From an uncultured Oscillospiraceae bacterium (GTDB lineage: Bacteria; Bacillota; Clostridia; Oscillospirales; Oscillospiraceae): 64,000 bases of DNA. Below are positions 17,009 through 25,480 of this stretch, piece by piece. The notes beneath the pieces were generated by a model. That model worked only from the letters and a program-made list of their open reading frames with translations. It did not search any database and was not told the DNA's origin. The DNA is taken from contig CALWVV010000003.1 in assembly GCA_944385035.1 (NCBI GenBank), positions 62,001-126,000 on the forward strand, in the 5' to 3' direction. Made by a program: the position numbers and the translations under genes. Within the stretch, counting starts at the first letter, position 1. Every line of letters begins with the position of its first letter.

Positions 17009-18354
17009 CATATTGCTCCAATTTTATCTATTTTTTCTCGTTTCACGCGCCAGAACAGCCCCGCTGCCACAAACATGGTAGCCGCCTCCCCCAACAGGAA
17101 GCACAAAAAAGACCACTCCGGCACTGTTTTGACCAGAACCAGAGCCACGGGCAGGGGCAGAAGTCCATAGCGCAGCACCGAAACGGCCAGAGAAAACCGG
17201 CTGTATCCCAGGGACTGAAAGCACGCGGAGAAAATAATGCTGGCCGCGGCAAAGGGAAAGGCCAACGCTGTCATCCGCAGAGAGGGAACCCCCATTTCCA
17301 TAGCCTTCTGCCCTGCCTGAAAGCACACCCGCAGCAGCGGTCCGGCCCCCAAACACAATACAAGGCCTCCCGCCAGCGCCATGGCCAACACAGCCCCCAT
17401 GCCAAACCGCAGGCAGGCCGATACCCGCTTTCCATCCCCCGCACCGTAATTATAACTGATTATGGTCACCAGCGCGTTATTTACGCTGAACACAGGCATA
17501 AATACAAAGGTCTGGAGCTTGAAATAGACTCCCAGCACCCAGACTGCCGTCTCGGACCAGAGCTTCAAAATACCGTTCAGCCCCAGAGAGGTCACACTGG
17601 CCATGGCCTGCATCAGCACAGCCGGGACGGCAATTCGCGCATACTCCCCCATCATCTCACGCTGGAATCGAAAGCCTCGCCACGGCAGCGGCAGCTCCGT
17701 TTTCACCCGGCTCAGTAAGAAACAGCCGATCAGCCCGCCCGTGATTTGCCCAATCACGGTGGCCGCCGCGGCTCCAGCTACTCCCATATCCCAAGCAAAA
17801 ATAAGGATAGGGTCCAGAATCAGATTGATCACCGCTCCGCTCCCCTGAATGATCATAAAGCCCGCTGGGTGGCCGGTGGATTGCAGGATCCGCTCCAATG
17901 GAAATTGCATGCAGATTCCAAAGGAGAAGCAGCAGCAAAGACGCAGATAGCCAATCCCCATCTCCTGCACCGAAGGGTCTCCCGTGCAGCCGCTCAGATA
18001 GGCCTCCACCCCCAGAACGCCAAAGGCGCAAAACAGCACCCAGCACCCGGCATACAGGGCAAATCCATGAAACACCGCATCTCTGGCTCCGCTCAGCTCC
18101 CTCTCCCCCAGCCGTTTGGACAAAATGGCGCTAAAGGCCACGCCGATCCCCACGCAAAAGGCCACCATCAGGGTCTGGACCGGATAGGCGTATGAGAGGG
18201 CAAGGAACGCCTTGTCACTGATTCGGGCCACAAAGATACTGTCCACCAGATTATAGACCGCTTGAACCAGCATAGAGAGCATCACGGGCCAGGACATATG
18301 AAGGACCAGCCGCCCGATGGGCATAGTTCCCAGAATGTTGTTCTGCTCCTGCAA
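17008..18354 (-). CDS. MATE family efflux transporter
   Basis: A 448-residue, twelve-helix transporter with two homologous halves. Early MATE signatures are SWPVMLSMLVQAVYNLVDSI and GIGVAFSAILSKRLGER. MATE proteins expel cationic drugs or metabolites using Na+ or H+ gradients. The start chosen is the TTG at 18354, preceded by GGAGGAGGG; the longer frame would run back through the terminator hairpin at 18389-18416. It lies directly downstream of the amino-sugar cluster but behind its terminator, so it is probably transcribed separately. The substrate is unknown. Confidence 0.88.
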   Translation of the reverse strand: MQEQNNILGTMPIGRLVLHMSWPVMLSMLVQAVYNLVDSIFVARISDKAFLALSYAYPVQTLMVAFCVGIGVAFSAILSKRLGERELSGARDAVFHGFALYAGCWVLFCAFGVLGVEAYLSGCTGDPSVQEMGIGYLRLCCCFSFGICMQFPLERILQSTGHPAGFMIIQGSGAVINLILDPILIFAWDMGVAGAAAATVIGQITGGLIGCFLLSRVKTELPLPWRGFRFQREMMGEYARIAVPAVLMQAMASVTSLGLNGILKLWSETAVWVLGVYFKLQTFVFMPVFSVNNALVTIISYNYGAGDGKRVSACLRFGMGAVLAMALAGGLVLCLGAGPLLRVCFQAGQKAMEMGVPSLRMTALAFPFAAASIIFSACFQSLGYSRFSLAVSVLRYGLLPLPVALVLVKTVPEWSFLCFLLGEAATMFVAAGLFWRVKREKIDKIGAI

Positions 18355-18388
18355 TATCCTTCCCTCCTCCAACCTATTAACATTCAGA

Positions 18389-18416
18389 GAAAAAGGCCGC
18401 TTATGCGGCCTTTTTC
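18389..18416 (-). terminator. Terminator of the sialic acid/amino-sugar cluster
   Basis: GAAAAAGGCCGC, TTAT, GCGGCCTTTTTC, perfect on both strands, located 23 bases after the transporter ATPase stop. Confidence 0.8.
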
Positions 18417-18438
18417 TGTCCATGAAGTTGGAATACTA

Positions 18439-19554
18439 TTAAATCAAGTTCTTCTCCGTCTCCTTGTCGAAGAGGTGGACCGCCTCAGGCCGGAAGGTGA
18501 AATTCATCTTGGTCCCGTAGGTGATGCCGCCGCGCAGCTCGGCGGGAAGGTCGGCGGTGGGCACCCGGAGCACTACGTCCTTGCCATTGCTGGTCACATG
18601 GAGATAATACTCGCTGCCCATCATCTCAGACACTTCCACGGTGCCGGAGAGAATTCCGTTGCCGCTTTCCGAGGTGAAGCGGATGTGCTCGGGACGGATG
18701 CCCAGGATAACATCCTTGGCCTCTGTTCCGGCAAGGGCCTTCTGGTCCTGCTCGGTCAGACCGATATAGGTGCCAAACACATCGGCGTGGTAAGCACCCT
18801 CGCCGTCCTTGATCAGCTTCGCGTCAAAGAAGTTCATCTGAGGCGTGCCAATAAAACCGGCTACGAAGATGTTGATGGGGTGGTCAAACACCTCCTGGGG
18901 CGTGCCGATCTGCTGAATGAAACCGTCCTTCATGATGACAATCCGGTCGGCCAGGGTCATGGCCTCCGTCTGGTCATGGGTTACGTATATAAAGGTGGTG
19001 TTAATCCGCTGACGCAGCTTGATGATCTCGGCACGCATCTCGTTACGCAGCTTGGCGTCCAGGTTGGAAAGGGGCTCGTCCATAAGCAGCACCTTGGGCT
19101 CGCGGACGATGGCGCGGCCGATGGCCACACGCTGGCGCTGGCCACCGGACAGAGCCTTGGGCTTGCGGTCCAAATACTGGGTAATGCCCAGAATTTCAGC
19201 CGCATCCTTTACCCGTTTCTCGATCTCCGCCTTGGGCACCTTTTTCAGCTTCAGGGGGAATTCCATGTTCTCTTTGACCGTCATGTGGGGATAGAGGGCG
19301 TAGCTCTGGAACACCATGGCGATGTCCCGGTCCTTAGGCTCCACATCGTTGACCAGCTTGCCGTCGATGCGCAGCTCACCTTCTGAGATCTCCTCCAGAC
19401 CGGCCACCATCCGCAAGGTGGTAGACTTGCCGCAGCCGGAGGGGCCAACCAGAACAATGAATTCCTTGTCGGCAATGTCCAGATTGAAACTGTGTACTGC
19501 GGTTACTGCGTTGTCATAGATCTTCTTCACATTGGTCAGGGTAACAGTTGACAT
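18439..19554 (-). CDS. Sugar ABC transporter ATP-binding protein (MsmK/UgpC type)
   Basis: A 371-residue ATPase with Walker A GPSGCGKSTTLRM, signature LSGGQRQRVAIGRAI, Walker B KVLLMDEPLSNLD, switch histidine in YVTHDQTEAM, and a C-terminal TOBE/regulatory domain (GIRPEHI near residue 260). This is the MalK/MsmK class that powers CUT1 sugar importers and can serve several of them. It is the last gene of the cluster, 194 bases after nagA, and most likely energises the permeases at 21.8-23.7 kb. The cytoplasmic dimer binds the EAA loops of the two permeases. Confidence 0.9.
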   Translation of the reverse strand: MSTVTLTNVKKIYDNAVTAVHSFNLDIADKEFIVLVGPSGCGKSTTLRMVAGLEEISEGELRIDGKLVNDVEPKDRDIAMVFQSYALYPHMTVKENMEFPLKLKKVPKAEIEKRVKDAAEILGITQYLDRKPKALSGGQRQRVAIGRAIVREPKVLLMDEPLSNLDAKLRNEMRAEIIKLRQRINTTFIYVTHDQTEAMTLADRIVIMKDGFIQQIGTPQEVFDHPINIFVAGFIGTPQMNFFDAKLIKDGEGAYHADVFGTYIGLTEQDQKALAGTEAKDVILGIRPEHIRFTSESGNGILSGTVEVSEMMGSEYYLHVTSNGKDVVLRVPTADLPAELRGGITYGTKMNFTFRPEAVHLFDKETEKNLI

Positions 19555-19748
19555 GATTTAGGCCGTAGTCCCCAGGCCTCCGCCCAGGTTCCTCCCCACT
19601 GGGGGAGTATTCTTACCCCCGTGGGTTTACGACAGGTCTCCACACTGCCGCACCGCCGGCCGGCGGCAATTCCTCCTTCTTTTTTGGTATCCGCCCCTAT
19701 GGAAATGGAGTAGGAAACGGACCCTGGATTTTATTGCGAGGTCCCGGC

Positions 19749-20879
19749 TTACAATGCGCCGGAGACCACTTCGCCATGATAGATGACAGCCTTCAAATCC
19801 AGATGCTCGTCCAGGATGGCCGCATTGGCCTCCTTTCCGATGTCCAGACTGCCCAGGCGGTTGTAGATCCCCAAAACTTTGGCCGGGTTTACCGCCGCGG
19901 CGGTCACTGCGTCGGCCAGAGGGATACCAAAGGACACCGCGGTCTTCAAACAGGCCATCAGGTCGGATACAGATCCGGCCAGAGTATTGGGGTCATCGGC
20001 CATGGTGGCCCGGTTGCCGTGCACCTCGATCTCCTGCCCACCGAAGGGGTAGCGCCCATCGGGCATACCCGTGGCCCGGAGCGAATCGGAGATGAGGATG
20101 ACCCGGTCGCTGCCAAAGAGCTTAAACACGGCCCGCACCACCGAGGGGTGGATGTGGACACCGTCACAAATGAGCTCCACCTTCACCTCGGGATAGTCAA
20201 AGGCTGCGCCCACCACACCGGGAGAGCGGTGGGTAAAGGGGGGCATGGCGTTAAAGAGGTGGGTGGCCTGGCGCGCTCCGGCCTTGTAAGCGGCGGAGGC
20301 GGTATCATAGTCAGCGGTGGTATGGCCCAGGCTGACCGTGACGCCATCCTGCCGGGCACTCTGGATAAACTCCAGGGAACCGGGCTGTTCGGGAGCCAGG
20401 GTCACCAGCTTTACCAGTCCCCCTGCCGCCTCTTGGAGGCGGTGGAGCATGGCGGGGTCGGGGTCGTGGATATAGGCGGCGTTCTGGGCCCCTTTTTTGG
20501 CCATGCTCAGGAATGGTCCCTCCAAATGGAGGCCCACCAACTCCGCTCCGCCGGAGTTTTTCTCCCGGTGGGCAGCGGCATTCTGGCAAATTTTCGTGAG
20601 CTGGTCCTCTCCCAGGGTCATTCCCGCCGGACAGATCTGGGTAATGCCCCGGCTGAGCTCATAGTCGGCCATCTTTTGAAGGCCGTCCGGAGTGGCGTCG
20701 GAAAAATCCTCCCCCACGCAGCCGTGGAAATGGAGGTCTGTCAGTCCAGGGATCACATAACACCCGTGGGCTGAGATGGGCCCCAGTGCATCCTCGGCGA
20801 TCAGGCCGTCTTTGACACAGAAATCTCGGGCCACAAACCCCTCCTTGGGGTCAAATACCAACGCGTTGGTAATTTTCAT
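19749..20879 (-). CDS. nagA: N-acetylglucosamine-6-phosphate deacetylase
   Basis: A 376-residue amidohydrolase. Metal and substrate motifs are visible: DLHFHGCVGEDF, HLEGPFL, SLGHT, THLFNAMPPF and ISDSLRATGMPDG. It removes acetate from GlcNAc-6-phosphate, giving glucosamine-6-phosphate. The length is normal. It starts 17 bases after nanA stops, so the two are co-transcribed. Its presence beside a sialic acid lyase and an N-acylglucosamine epimerase completes most of the path from sialic acid to glucosamine-6-phosphate; the deaminase nagB is not in the window. Confidence 0.92.
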   Translation of the reverse strand: MKITNALVFDPKEGFVARDFCVKDGLIAEDALGPISAHGCYVIPGLTDLHFHGCVGEDFSDATPDGLQKMADYELSRGITQICPAGMTLGEDQLTKICQNAAAHREKNSGGAELVGLHLEGPFLSMAKKGAQNAAYIHDPDPAMLHRLQEAAGGLVKLVTLAPEQPGSLEFIQSARQDGVTVSLGHTTADYDTASAAYKAGARQATHLFNAMPPFTHRSPGVVGAAFDYPEVKVELICDGVHIHPSVVRAVFKLFGSDRVILISDSLRATGMPDGRYPFGGQEIEVHGNRATMADDPNTLAGSVSDLMACLKTAVSFGIPLADAVTAAAVNPAKVLGIYNRLGSLDIGKEANAAILDEHLDLKAVIYHGEVVSGAL

Positions 20880-20896
20880 GGGTTATTCTCCTGTCT

Positions 20897-21805
20897 TCAG
20901 CAGTACTTGGCAATGGCAGCGCGGATCATCTCAGCGCTCTCCTCCACCACGGCCTCGTCACCAGGCTCCAGAGCGGCCAGAGGCAGCCGGACACCGCCGC
21001 AATCGGGTCCGCCCTGCTTGACCAGCACGGCCTTGATGACGCCGTACATGTTGCCCTTTGCAGAGCACAGCTTGTAGATGATGCGGCAGCACTCATTCTG
21101 GATCTCTCGGGCCTTTTCCATCTGCCCCTCCAGGAACAGCTCCCGGATCTTCATAAACAGCTCGGGCATGGCACCGTAGGTACCGCCAATGCCGCCGATG
21201 GCGCCGGCAGCCAGACCGGAGAGAAGCTGCTCATCTGGACCGTTGAAGACGATGGCACCCTCGTCCTTCCACATCTGGATGTCCTGCACGGGCATGGAGG
21301 AATTTTTCACGCCGATGACCCTGGGATTTTTCAGCATCTCCTTGAGCAGGGGAATGTTCAGGGCCACACCTGCCAGCTGGGGAATATTGTAAATAATAAA
21401 ATCGGTATTGGGGGCAGCATCAGAAATGTCGTTCCAATACTTGGCGATGGCCCGGTCGGGCAGGTGGAAATAGATGGGAGGAATGGACGCGATGGCGTCC
21501 ACGCCCAGGCTCTCCGCGTGGGCGGCCAGCTCCCGGCTGTCGGCGGTGTTGTTGCAGGCCACATGGGCAATGATGGTCAGCTTGCCCTTGGCCACAGCCA
21601 TTACGTTCTCCAGCACTACCTTGCGCTCTTCCACGCTCTGGTAGATGCACTCGCCGGAGGAACCGCCTACATACAGGCCCTTGACCCCCTTGTCAATGAA
21701 GTACTGGGTCAGCTCCCGCACGGCCTTGGGGGAAATGGCCCCTTCGGCGTCGTAGCAGGCATAGAAGGCAGGAATAATGCCCTGATATTTGCTAAAGTCT
21801 TTCAT
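20897..21805 (-). CDS. nanA: N-acetylneuraminate lyase (DHDPS superfamily)
   Basis: A 302-residue class I aldolase. Key points are YVGGSSGECIYQS (pyruvate carboxylate loop), the tyrosine in FIIYNIPQL and the Schiff-base lysine in VIGVKNSSM. N-acetylneuraminate lyase splits sialic acid into pyruvate and N-acetylmannosamine. The dihydrodipicolinate synthase superfamily has many activities, but the lyase call is supported by neighbours: a CUT1 transporter upstream, nagA downstream and an N-acylglucosamine 2-epimerase at the head of the cluster. It follows the second permease gene by 48 bases. Confidence 0.85.
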   Translation of the reverse strand: MKDFSKYQGIIPAFYACYDAEGAISPKAVRELTQYFIDKGVKGLYVGGSSGECIYQSVEERKVVLENVMAVAKGKLTIIAHVACNNTADSRELAAHAESLGVDAIASIPPIYFHLPDRAIAKYWNDISDAAPNTDFIIYNIPQLAGVALNIPLLKEMLKNPRVIGVKNSSMPVQDIQMWKDEGAIVFNGPDEQLLSGLAAGAIGGIGGTYGAMPELFMKIRELFLEGQMEKAREIQNECCRIIYKLCSAKGNMYGVIKAVLVKQGGPDCGGVRLPLAALEPGDEAVVEESAEMIRAAIAKYC

Positions 21806-21853
21806 GGTGAAACCTCTAATCTTAATTATTTTTGCCCTGGGGCACAGGAACGA

Positions 21854-22723
21854 TCATCCCTTGACCGCGCCCATGGCAATACCCTGGGTAAAGTACTTCT
21901 GGAATGCGACAAAAACGATGATAATCGGAACGGCCGCCAGAGCTGCGCCGGCCATAATGAGACCGAAGTCGGAGCTCATCTCACCCTGGAGGTTAGAAAT
22001 AGCCAGGGGCAGGGTCCACTGCTTATCCGTTTGCAGCATAACCAGCTGGAGGAAGTAGTCGTTCCAGGTGTTGACGAAGGTGAAGATGGCCAGAGCACCG
22101 ATGCCGGGCTTGATCATGGGCAGCACCACGGTGATGAAGGTGCGCATCTCTCCCGCACCGTCTACCCGTGCAGCCTCCAGGATCTCGCCGGGAATGGTCT
22201 CAGCAAACTGCTTCATCAGGAACACACCGAAGGGCCAGCCCACCGTGGGCAGAATCACCGCCCAGAGGGTATCAATGAGCCCCATCATGGTCATCTCCTG
22301 GGCCAGGGGAATGACAATGACCTGCTTGGGCAGGGCCATGGCACAGATGATGATGGTAAAGAGGATCTTCTGGCCGATGAACCGCTTCTTGCCCAGGGCA
22401 TAGCCCGCCAGAGCGGCAGTGATGCAGGTAAGGACCATGGCCGCAGCGGAGATAAACACAATGTTAAAAAGCCACAGGAAGGCGGGGCGGGAGAACAGCT
22501 CCTGGTAGTGCTCCAGGGTGGGCTCCAGGGGGAACCACACCGGCTGCTTGGCGTTGATGGCGATGTCGTCCTTGAAGGAACCGGTGACGATCCAGTACAG
22601 AGGGAACAGGAGAAACAGGGTCAACACAATCAGAATGACAACGGAAAATACCTTATACCCTGTGGAGGTTCCGCTGAGATCGCCGGATTTTTTCGGCTTT
22701 AACGCCGTTGTTTTTGTACTCAT
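21854..22723 (-). CDS. Sugar ABC transporter permease (MalG type)
   Basis: A 289-residue inner-membrane permease with six helices. The cytoplasmic EAA loop reads EAARVDGAGEMRTFITVVLP. The basic N terminus and the end at TQGIAMGAVKG are typical of the second CUT1 permease. AAGGAGG lies upstream of the ATG. It forms the transport channel with the permease encoded just upstream (15 bases). Neighbouring nanA and nagA suggest sialic acid or a sialoside as substrate; that is inference from context. Confidence 0.88.
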   Translation of the reverse strand: MSTKTTALKPKKSGDLSGTSTGYKVFSVVILIVLTLFLLFPLYWIVTGSFKDDIAINAKQPVWFPLEPTLEHYQELFSRPAFLWLFNIVFISAAAMVLTCITAALAGYALGKKRFIGQKILFTIIICAMALPKQVIVIPLAQEMTMMGLIDTLWAVILPTVGWPFGVFLMKQFAETIPGEILEAARVDGAGEMRTFITVVLPMIKPGIGALAIFTFVNTWNDYFLQLVMLQTDKQWTLPLAISNLQGEMSSDFGLIMAGAALAAVPIIIVFVAFQKYFTQGIAMGAVKG

Positions 22724-22737
22724 TTTCTCACCCCTCC

Positions 22738-23676
22738 TTAGTCCGTCTTCGCCACTTTGAACTGGATGGCGGAGAAAATGGCGATGATGACGGCCAGAAC
22801 CACACCGATGGCACAGGCATAGCCCAGGTCATTGAGCCGGTAGGCGGTGTCATAGACCTGGTACATGATGGTCATGGTGGAGTTCAGAGGGCCGCCCTTG
22901 GTCAGCAGCTGGATCAGAGCAAAGCACTGGAAGCTGTTGATGGTGGTGATAACCAGCACATACAGAGTGGTGGGCATGATGGAGGGCCACTTGATCTTCC
23001 AGAACACCTGCAGGCGGGTGGCGCCGTCCACTTCGGCGGCCTCAATGATGGAGTTATCCACATTCCCCAGGGCCGCCACATACAGTACGATGGGCTGGCC
23101 GATGGAGGTTGTAAACAAAATCAGGATGATAAACCAAATGGCGGTCTTCTGGTTGCCCAGCCAGTCAAAGCCAGTGGTACCGATGACCTGGTTCAGTACG
23201 CCGTTATAGGGGTGCAGGATCCACTTCCACACCACGGTAATGGCCACCGAGCCGGTGACTACCGGCAGGTAGAATACGCAGCGGAAGAAGGAACGGGGCA
23301 CCGTGTGCATTTTATAGATGGCGGAACTCACCCACAGGGAAAAAGCAGTGACGGTGGGAACAGCCACTACTACGATTAAAATGGTATTTAACAGGCCCCT
23401 GTGGAAAATGGGGTCCTGAAACAGCTTGAGGTAATTATTCAGCCCGGCAAAGCCTTTCACGCCGCCCAGGCCGTAGACGGTCAGACTGTAATAGACGCAA
23501 ATGAACATTGGCACGACTACAAAGGTCACGAAAAACAGCAGGCTGGGCAGCAGGAATAGGTAGGCCGAGATCGTCTCCCGGCGGACCAGGGCCCGGCTCA
23601 TGCCGGAGTGCGGGGATGGAGCCTTGGCCTTTTGGGGCTTGCTGCCGGCTTCCGCCACTGCAGAATTCTGCGCCAT
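22738..23676 (-). CDS. Sugar ABC transporter permease (MalF type)
   Basis: A 312-residue permease with six helices and the EAA loop EAAEVDGATRLQVFWKIKWP near residue 215. The ATG at 23676 gives MAQNSAVAEAG, with GGGGGAG seven bases before it; the longer frame adds 12 residues without a ribosome site. It pairs with the MalG-type permease. A stem-loop at 23729-23762 lies between it and the binding-protein gene, a common arrangement that raises the binding protein relative to the permeases. Confidence 0.88.
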   Translation of the reverse strand: MAQNSAVAEAGSKPQKAKAPSPHSGMSRALVRRETISAYLFLLPSLLFFVTFVVVPMFICVYYSLTVYGLGGVKGFAGLNNYLKLFQDPIFHRGLLNTILIVVVAVPTVTAFSLWVSSAIYKMHTVPRSFFRCVFYLPVVTGSVAITVVWKWILHPYNGVLNQVIGTTGFDWLGNQKTAIWFIILILFTTSIGQPIVLYVAALGNVDNSIIEAAEVDGATRLQVFWKIKWPSIMPTTLYVLVITTINSFQCFALIQLLTKGGPLNSTMTIMYQVYDTAYRLNDLGYACAIGVVLAVIIAIFSAIQFKVAKTD

Positions 23677-23728
23677 AAATATCTCCCCCTCTTGGTTCTG
23701 GATGTTTTCCACCAGCGGCGGAAAAATT

Positions 23729-23762
23729 GTGCCCGCCCCCTCTCATTCAGGGAGCGGGCACA
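23729..23762 (-). promoter_or_regulatory. Stem-loop between binding-protein and permease genes
   Basis: GTGCCCGC near 23729 pairs with GCGGGCAC near 23755 around a loop. There is no long T run, so it is more likely an mRNA-stabilising or partial-termination element than a full terminator. Confidence 0.45.
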
Positions 23763-23816
23763 GAGCGCTCAGGTTATGTTTTGTTTCGATAGACTTGATT
23801 TCGCGCTGTGTTTGGA

Positions 23817-25169
23817 TCAGGCGATGTTGGCATTGGCCTGGGTCACGAAGTTGTCAGCCGCAACCTTAGGATCAGCACCGGTGGTCATGATCTCCTGGAG
23901 CATGGGCCACCACAGAGCACGCTGCTCGGTCCAGCCGCCGGTCAGGTTGTAGTAACGACCCAGATATTCGTTCATCAGAGCGAAGGGAGCGCGAACGTCG
24001 GCGTCCTCAGCGTCAGCATAGACATCGCCCCATTCGGAGTGGACGGGGAAGAAGCCAGTGGTCTTGACGGCCTCAACGCCGGCAGTCTGGTCGTTGCAGA
24101 CGAAGTCCACAAACTTCTTGGCGGCGTCGATCTTGGCCTCATCCTTGTTGTTAAAGATACCGAAGCCGTAGGGGCCGGCCATCTCCAGCTCAGGAGTACC
24201 ATCGTCAGAGGGGAAGGCCATGGCGAAGGGAGTGAACTGGGTCTGGGAAGCGTACTGGGAGTAGTTGGAGTAGTTCCAGCAGAAGGAGACAGCGCAGGTC
24301 TGGTTGGCGAAGGCCTGGAGCTCCTCAGAAGCAGCAAAGCTGGCATTGGCGGACATAGAACCGTTGTTCACCATATCCTGCAGCAGGGTCAGGGCCTTCA
24401 CGTTGTTGGCACTGTTGGCGTTGTAGGAGGAGCCGTCCTCGGTGACATAGTAGTCGGAGTACAGGTTATTCACCAGAGCGCGGGTGCCCTGGTCGCCGCC
24501 CTGGGCGCCGCAGTAGATGATGCCGGGCACGGTGATGTTGATGGTACCGGCGTCGATGGCGTCGCGGACAGCCTCCATGGCCTTGACAAAGTTGTCAGTG
24601 GTCCAGGTGCGGGTCTCCTCGTCGATGTACTGCAGGGCGCCGGCAGCCTCAAAGGCCTCATAGTTGATGGCCATGCAGTGGGCAGCAGCACTCAGGGGGT
24701 ACAGATAGTACTTGCCATCCAGCTGAGACACAGCGTTGATGCCCTCGGGGATGTCAGAACCGCTGGCAGTCCACAGGTCGGACAGGTCCACCATCAGGCC
24801 CTCACGGGCGTAGTTGCCTACGATACGCTCAGGACCTTCGAAGATGATATCGGGGGCGCTGCCGCCGCTGATGGCGCTGGTCAGCTTCTGGTCACCATCC
24901 TGATAGTTGATGGGAGTGACCTTTACCGTGATGTCGGGGTACTTCTGGTTAAAAGCGGCGATGAGAGAATCCCAGTTGGAAGCCTCCGTAAAGCCGCCGA
25001 TGTTGAAGGCCCACAGAGAGATCTCCGTGCCGCTGCCGGAAGCGCTGGAACCACCGGAGGCAGCAGCGCTGGAGCCGGACTGGGAGGTGCTGGTTTTACT
25101 GCCGCAAGCGGCCAGACTCAGGGTCATCGCCAGGGCGAGACCCAGAGCAAAAATTCTTTTCAGTTTCAT
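23817..25169 (-). CDS. Sugar-binding lipoprotein of the CUT1 transporter
   Basis: A 450-residue extracellular solute-binding protein (family 1). The signal peptide MKLKRIFALGLALAMTLSLA is followed by the lipobox cysteine in AACGS, then a serine-rich linker and the binding domain, with LWAFNIGGF and a C-terminal motif around FVDFVCNDQ. It is anchored outside the membrane and delivers the ligand to the permeases. Its promoter (25234-25262) is the strongest in the cluster. Aromatic and charged pocket residues cannot be assigned by eye, so sialic acid is proposed from context only. Confidence 0.88.
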   Translation of the reverse strand: MKLKRIFALGLALAMTLSLAACGSKTSTSQSGSSAAASGGSSASGSGTEISLWAFNIGGFTEASNWDSLIAAFNQKYPDITVKVTPINYQDGDQKLTSAISGGSAPDIIFEGPERIVGNYAREGLMVDLSDLWTASGSDIPEGINAVSQLDGKYYLYPLSAAAHCMAINYEAFEAAGALQYIDEETRTWTTDNFVKAMEAVRDAIDAGTINITVPGIIYCGAQGGDQGTRALVNNLYSDYYVTEDGSSYNANSANNVKALTLLQDMVNNGSMSANASFAASEELQAFANQTCAVSFCWNYSNYSQYASQTQFTPFAMAFPSDDGTPELEMAGPYGFGIFNNKDEAKIDAAKKFVDFVCNDQTAGVEAVKTTGFFPVHSEWGDVYADAEDADVRAPFALMNEYLGRYYNLTGGWTEQRALWWPMLQEIMTTGADPKVAADNFVTQANANIA

Positions 25170-25233
25170 CTTTCATTTCCTCCTCAATAAATTCGATAAA
25201 TTCCTACATTTTTTCGCAGGACTATCTGTTAAA

Positions 25234-25262
25234 ATTGTACAAGACGCTCCCCTTTTTGTCAA
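25234..25262 (-). promoter_or_regulatory. Promoter of the sugar transporter-nanA-nagA operon
   Basis: Minus strand TTGACA, 17 bases, TACAAT, about 65 bases upstream of the binding-protein start. Confidence 0.8.
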
Positions 25263-25428
25263 GGGTTTCCGTAAAATAATTTCCCTTTTCTCCCTTCTAC
25301 AGGTACATTTTCCTAAGAAATGTCAGAACCCGCAGCGTACGCAAAACGGTCTTTTTTACCATCGTTTTTCGCTTTCCCAGGGCCTGAAATCCGAGGGTTC
25401 AAGGGGGGATCGGCCGTTTTCTCGTAGG

Positions 25429-25467
25429 CAAAACAAGCGGGCTCTGCAGCAGTGCAGAGCCCGCTTT
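25429..25467 (-). terminator. Terminator of the epimerase gene
   Basis: AAGCGGGCTCTGCA, GCAG loop, complement, with TTGTTTT on the minus strand. It separates the epimerase gene from the transporter operon. Confidence 0.75.
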
Positions 25468-25480
25468 CCAACGCAAAGAT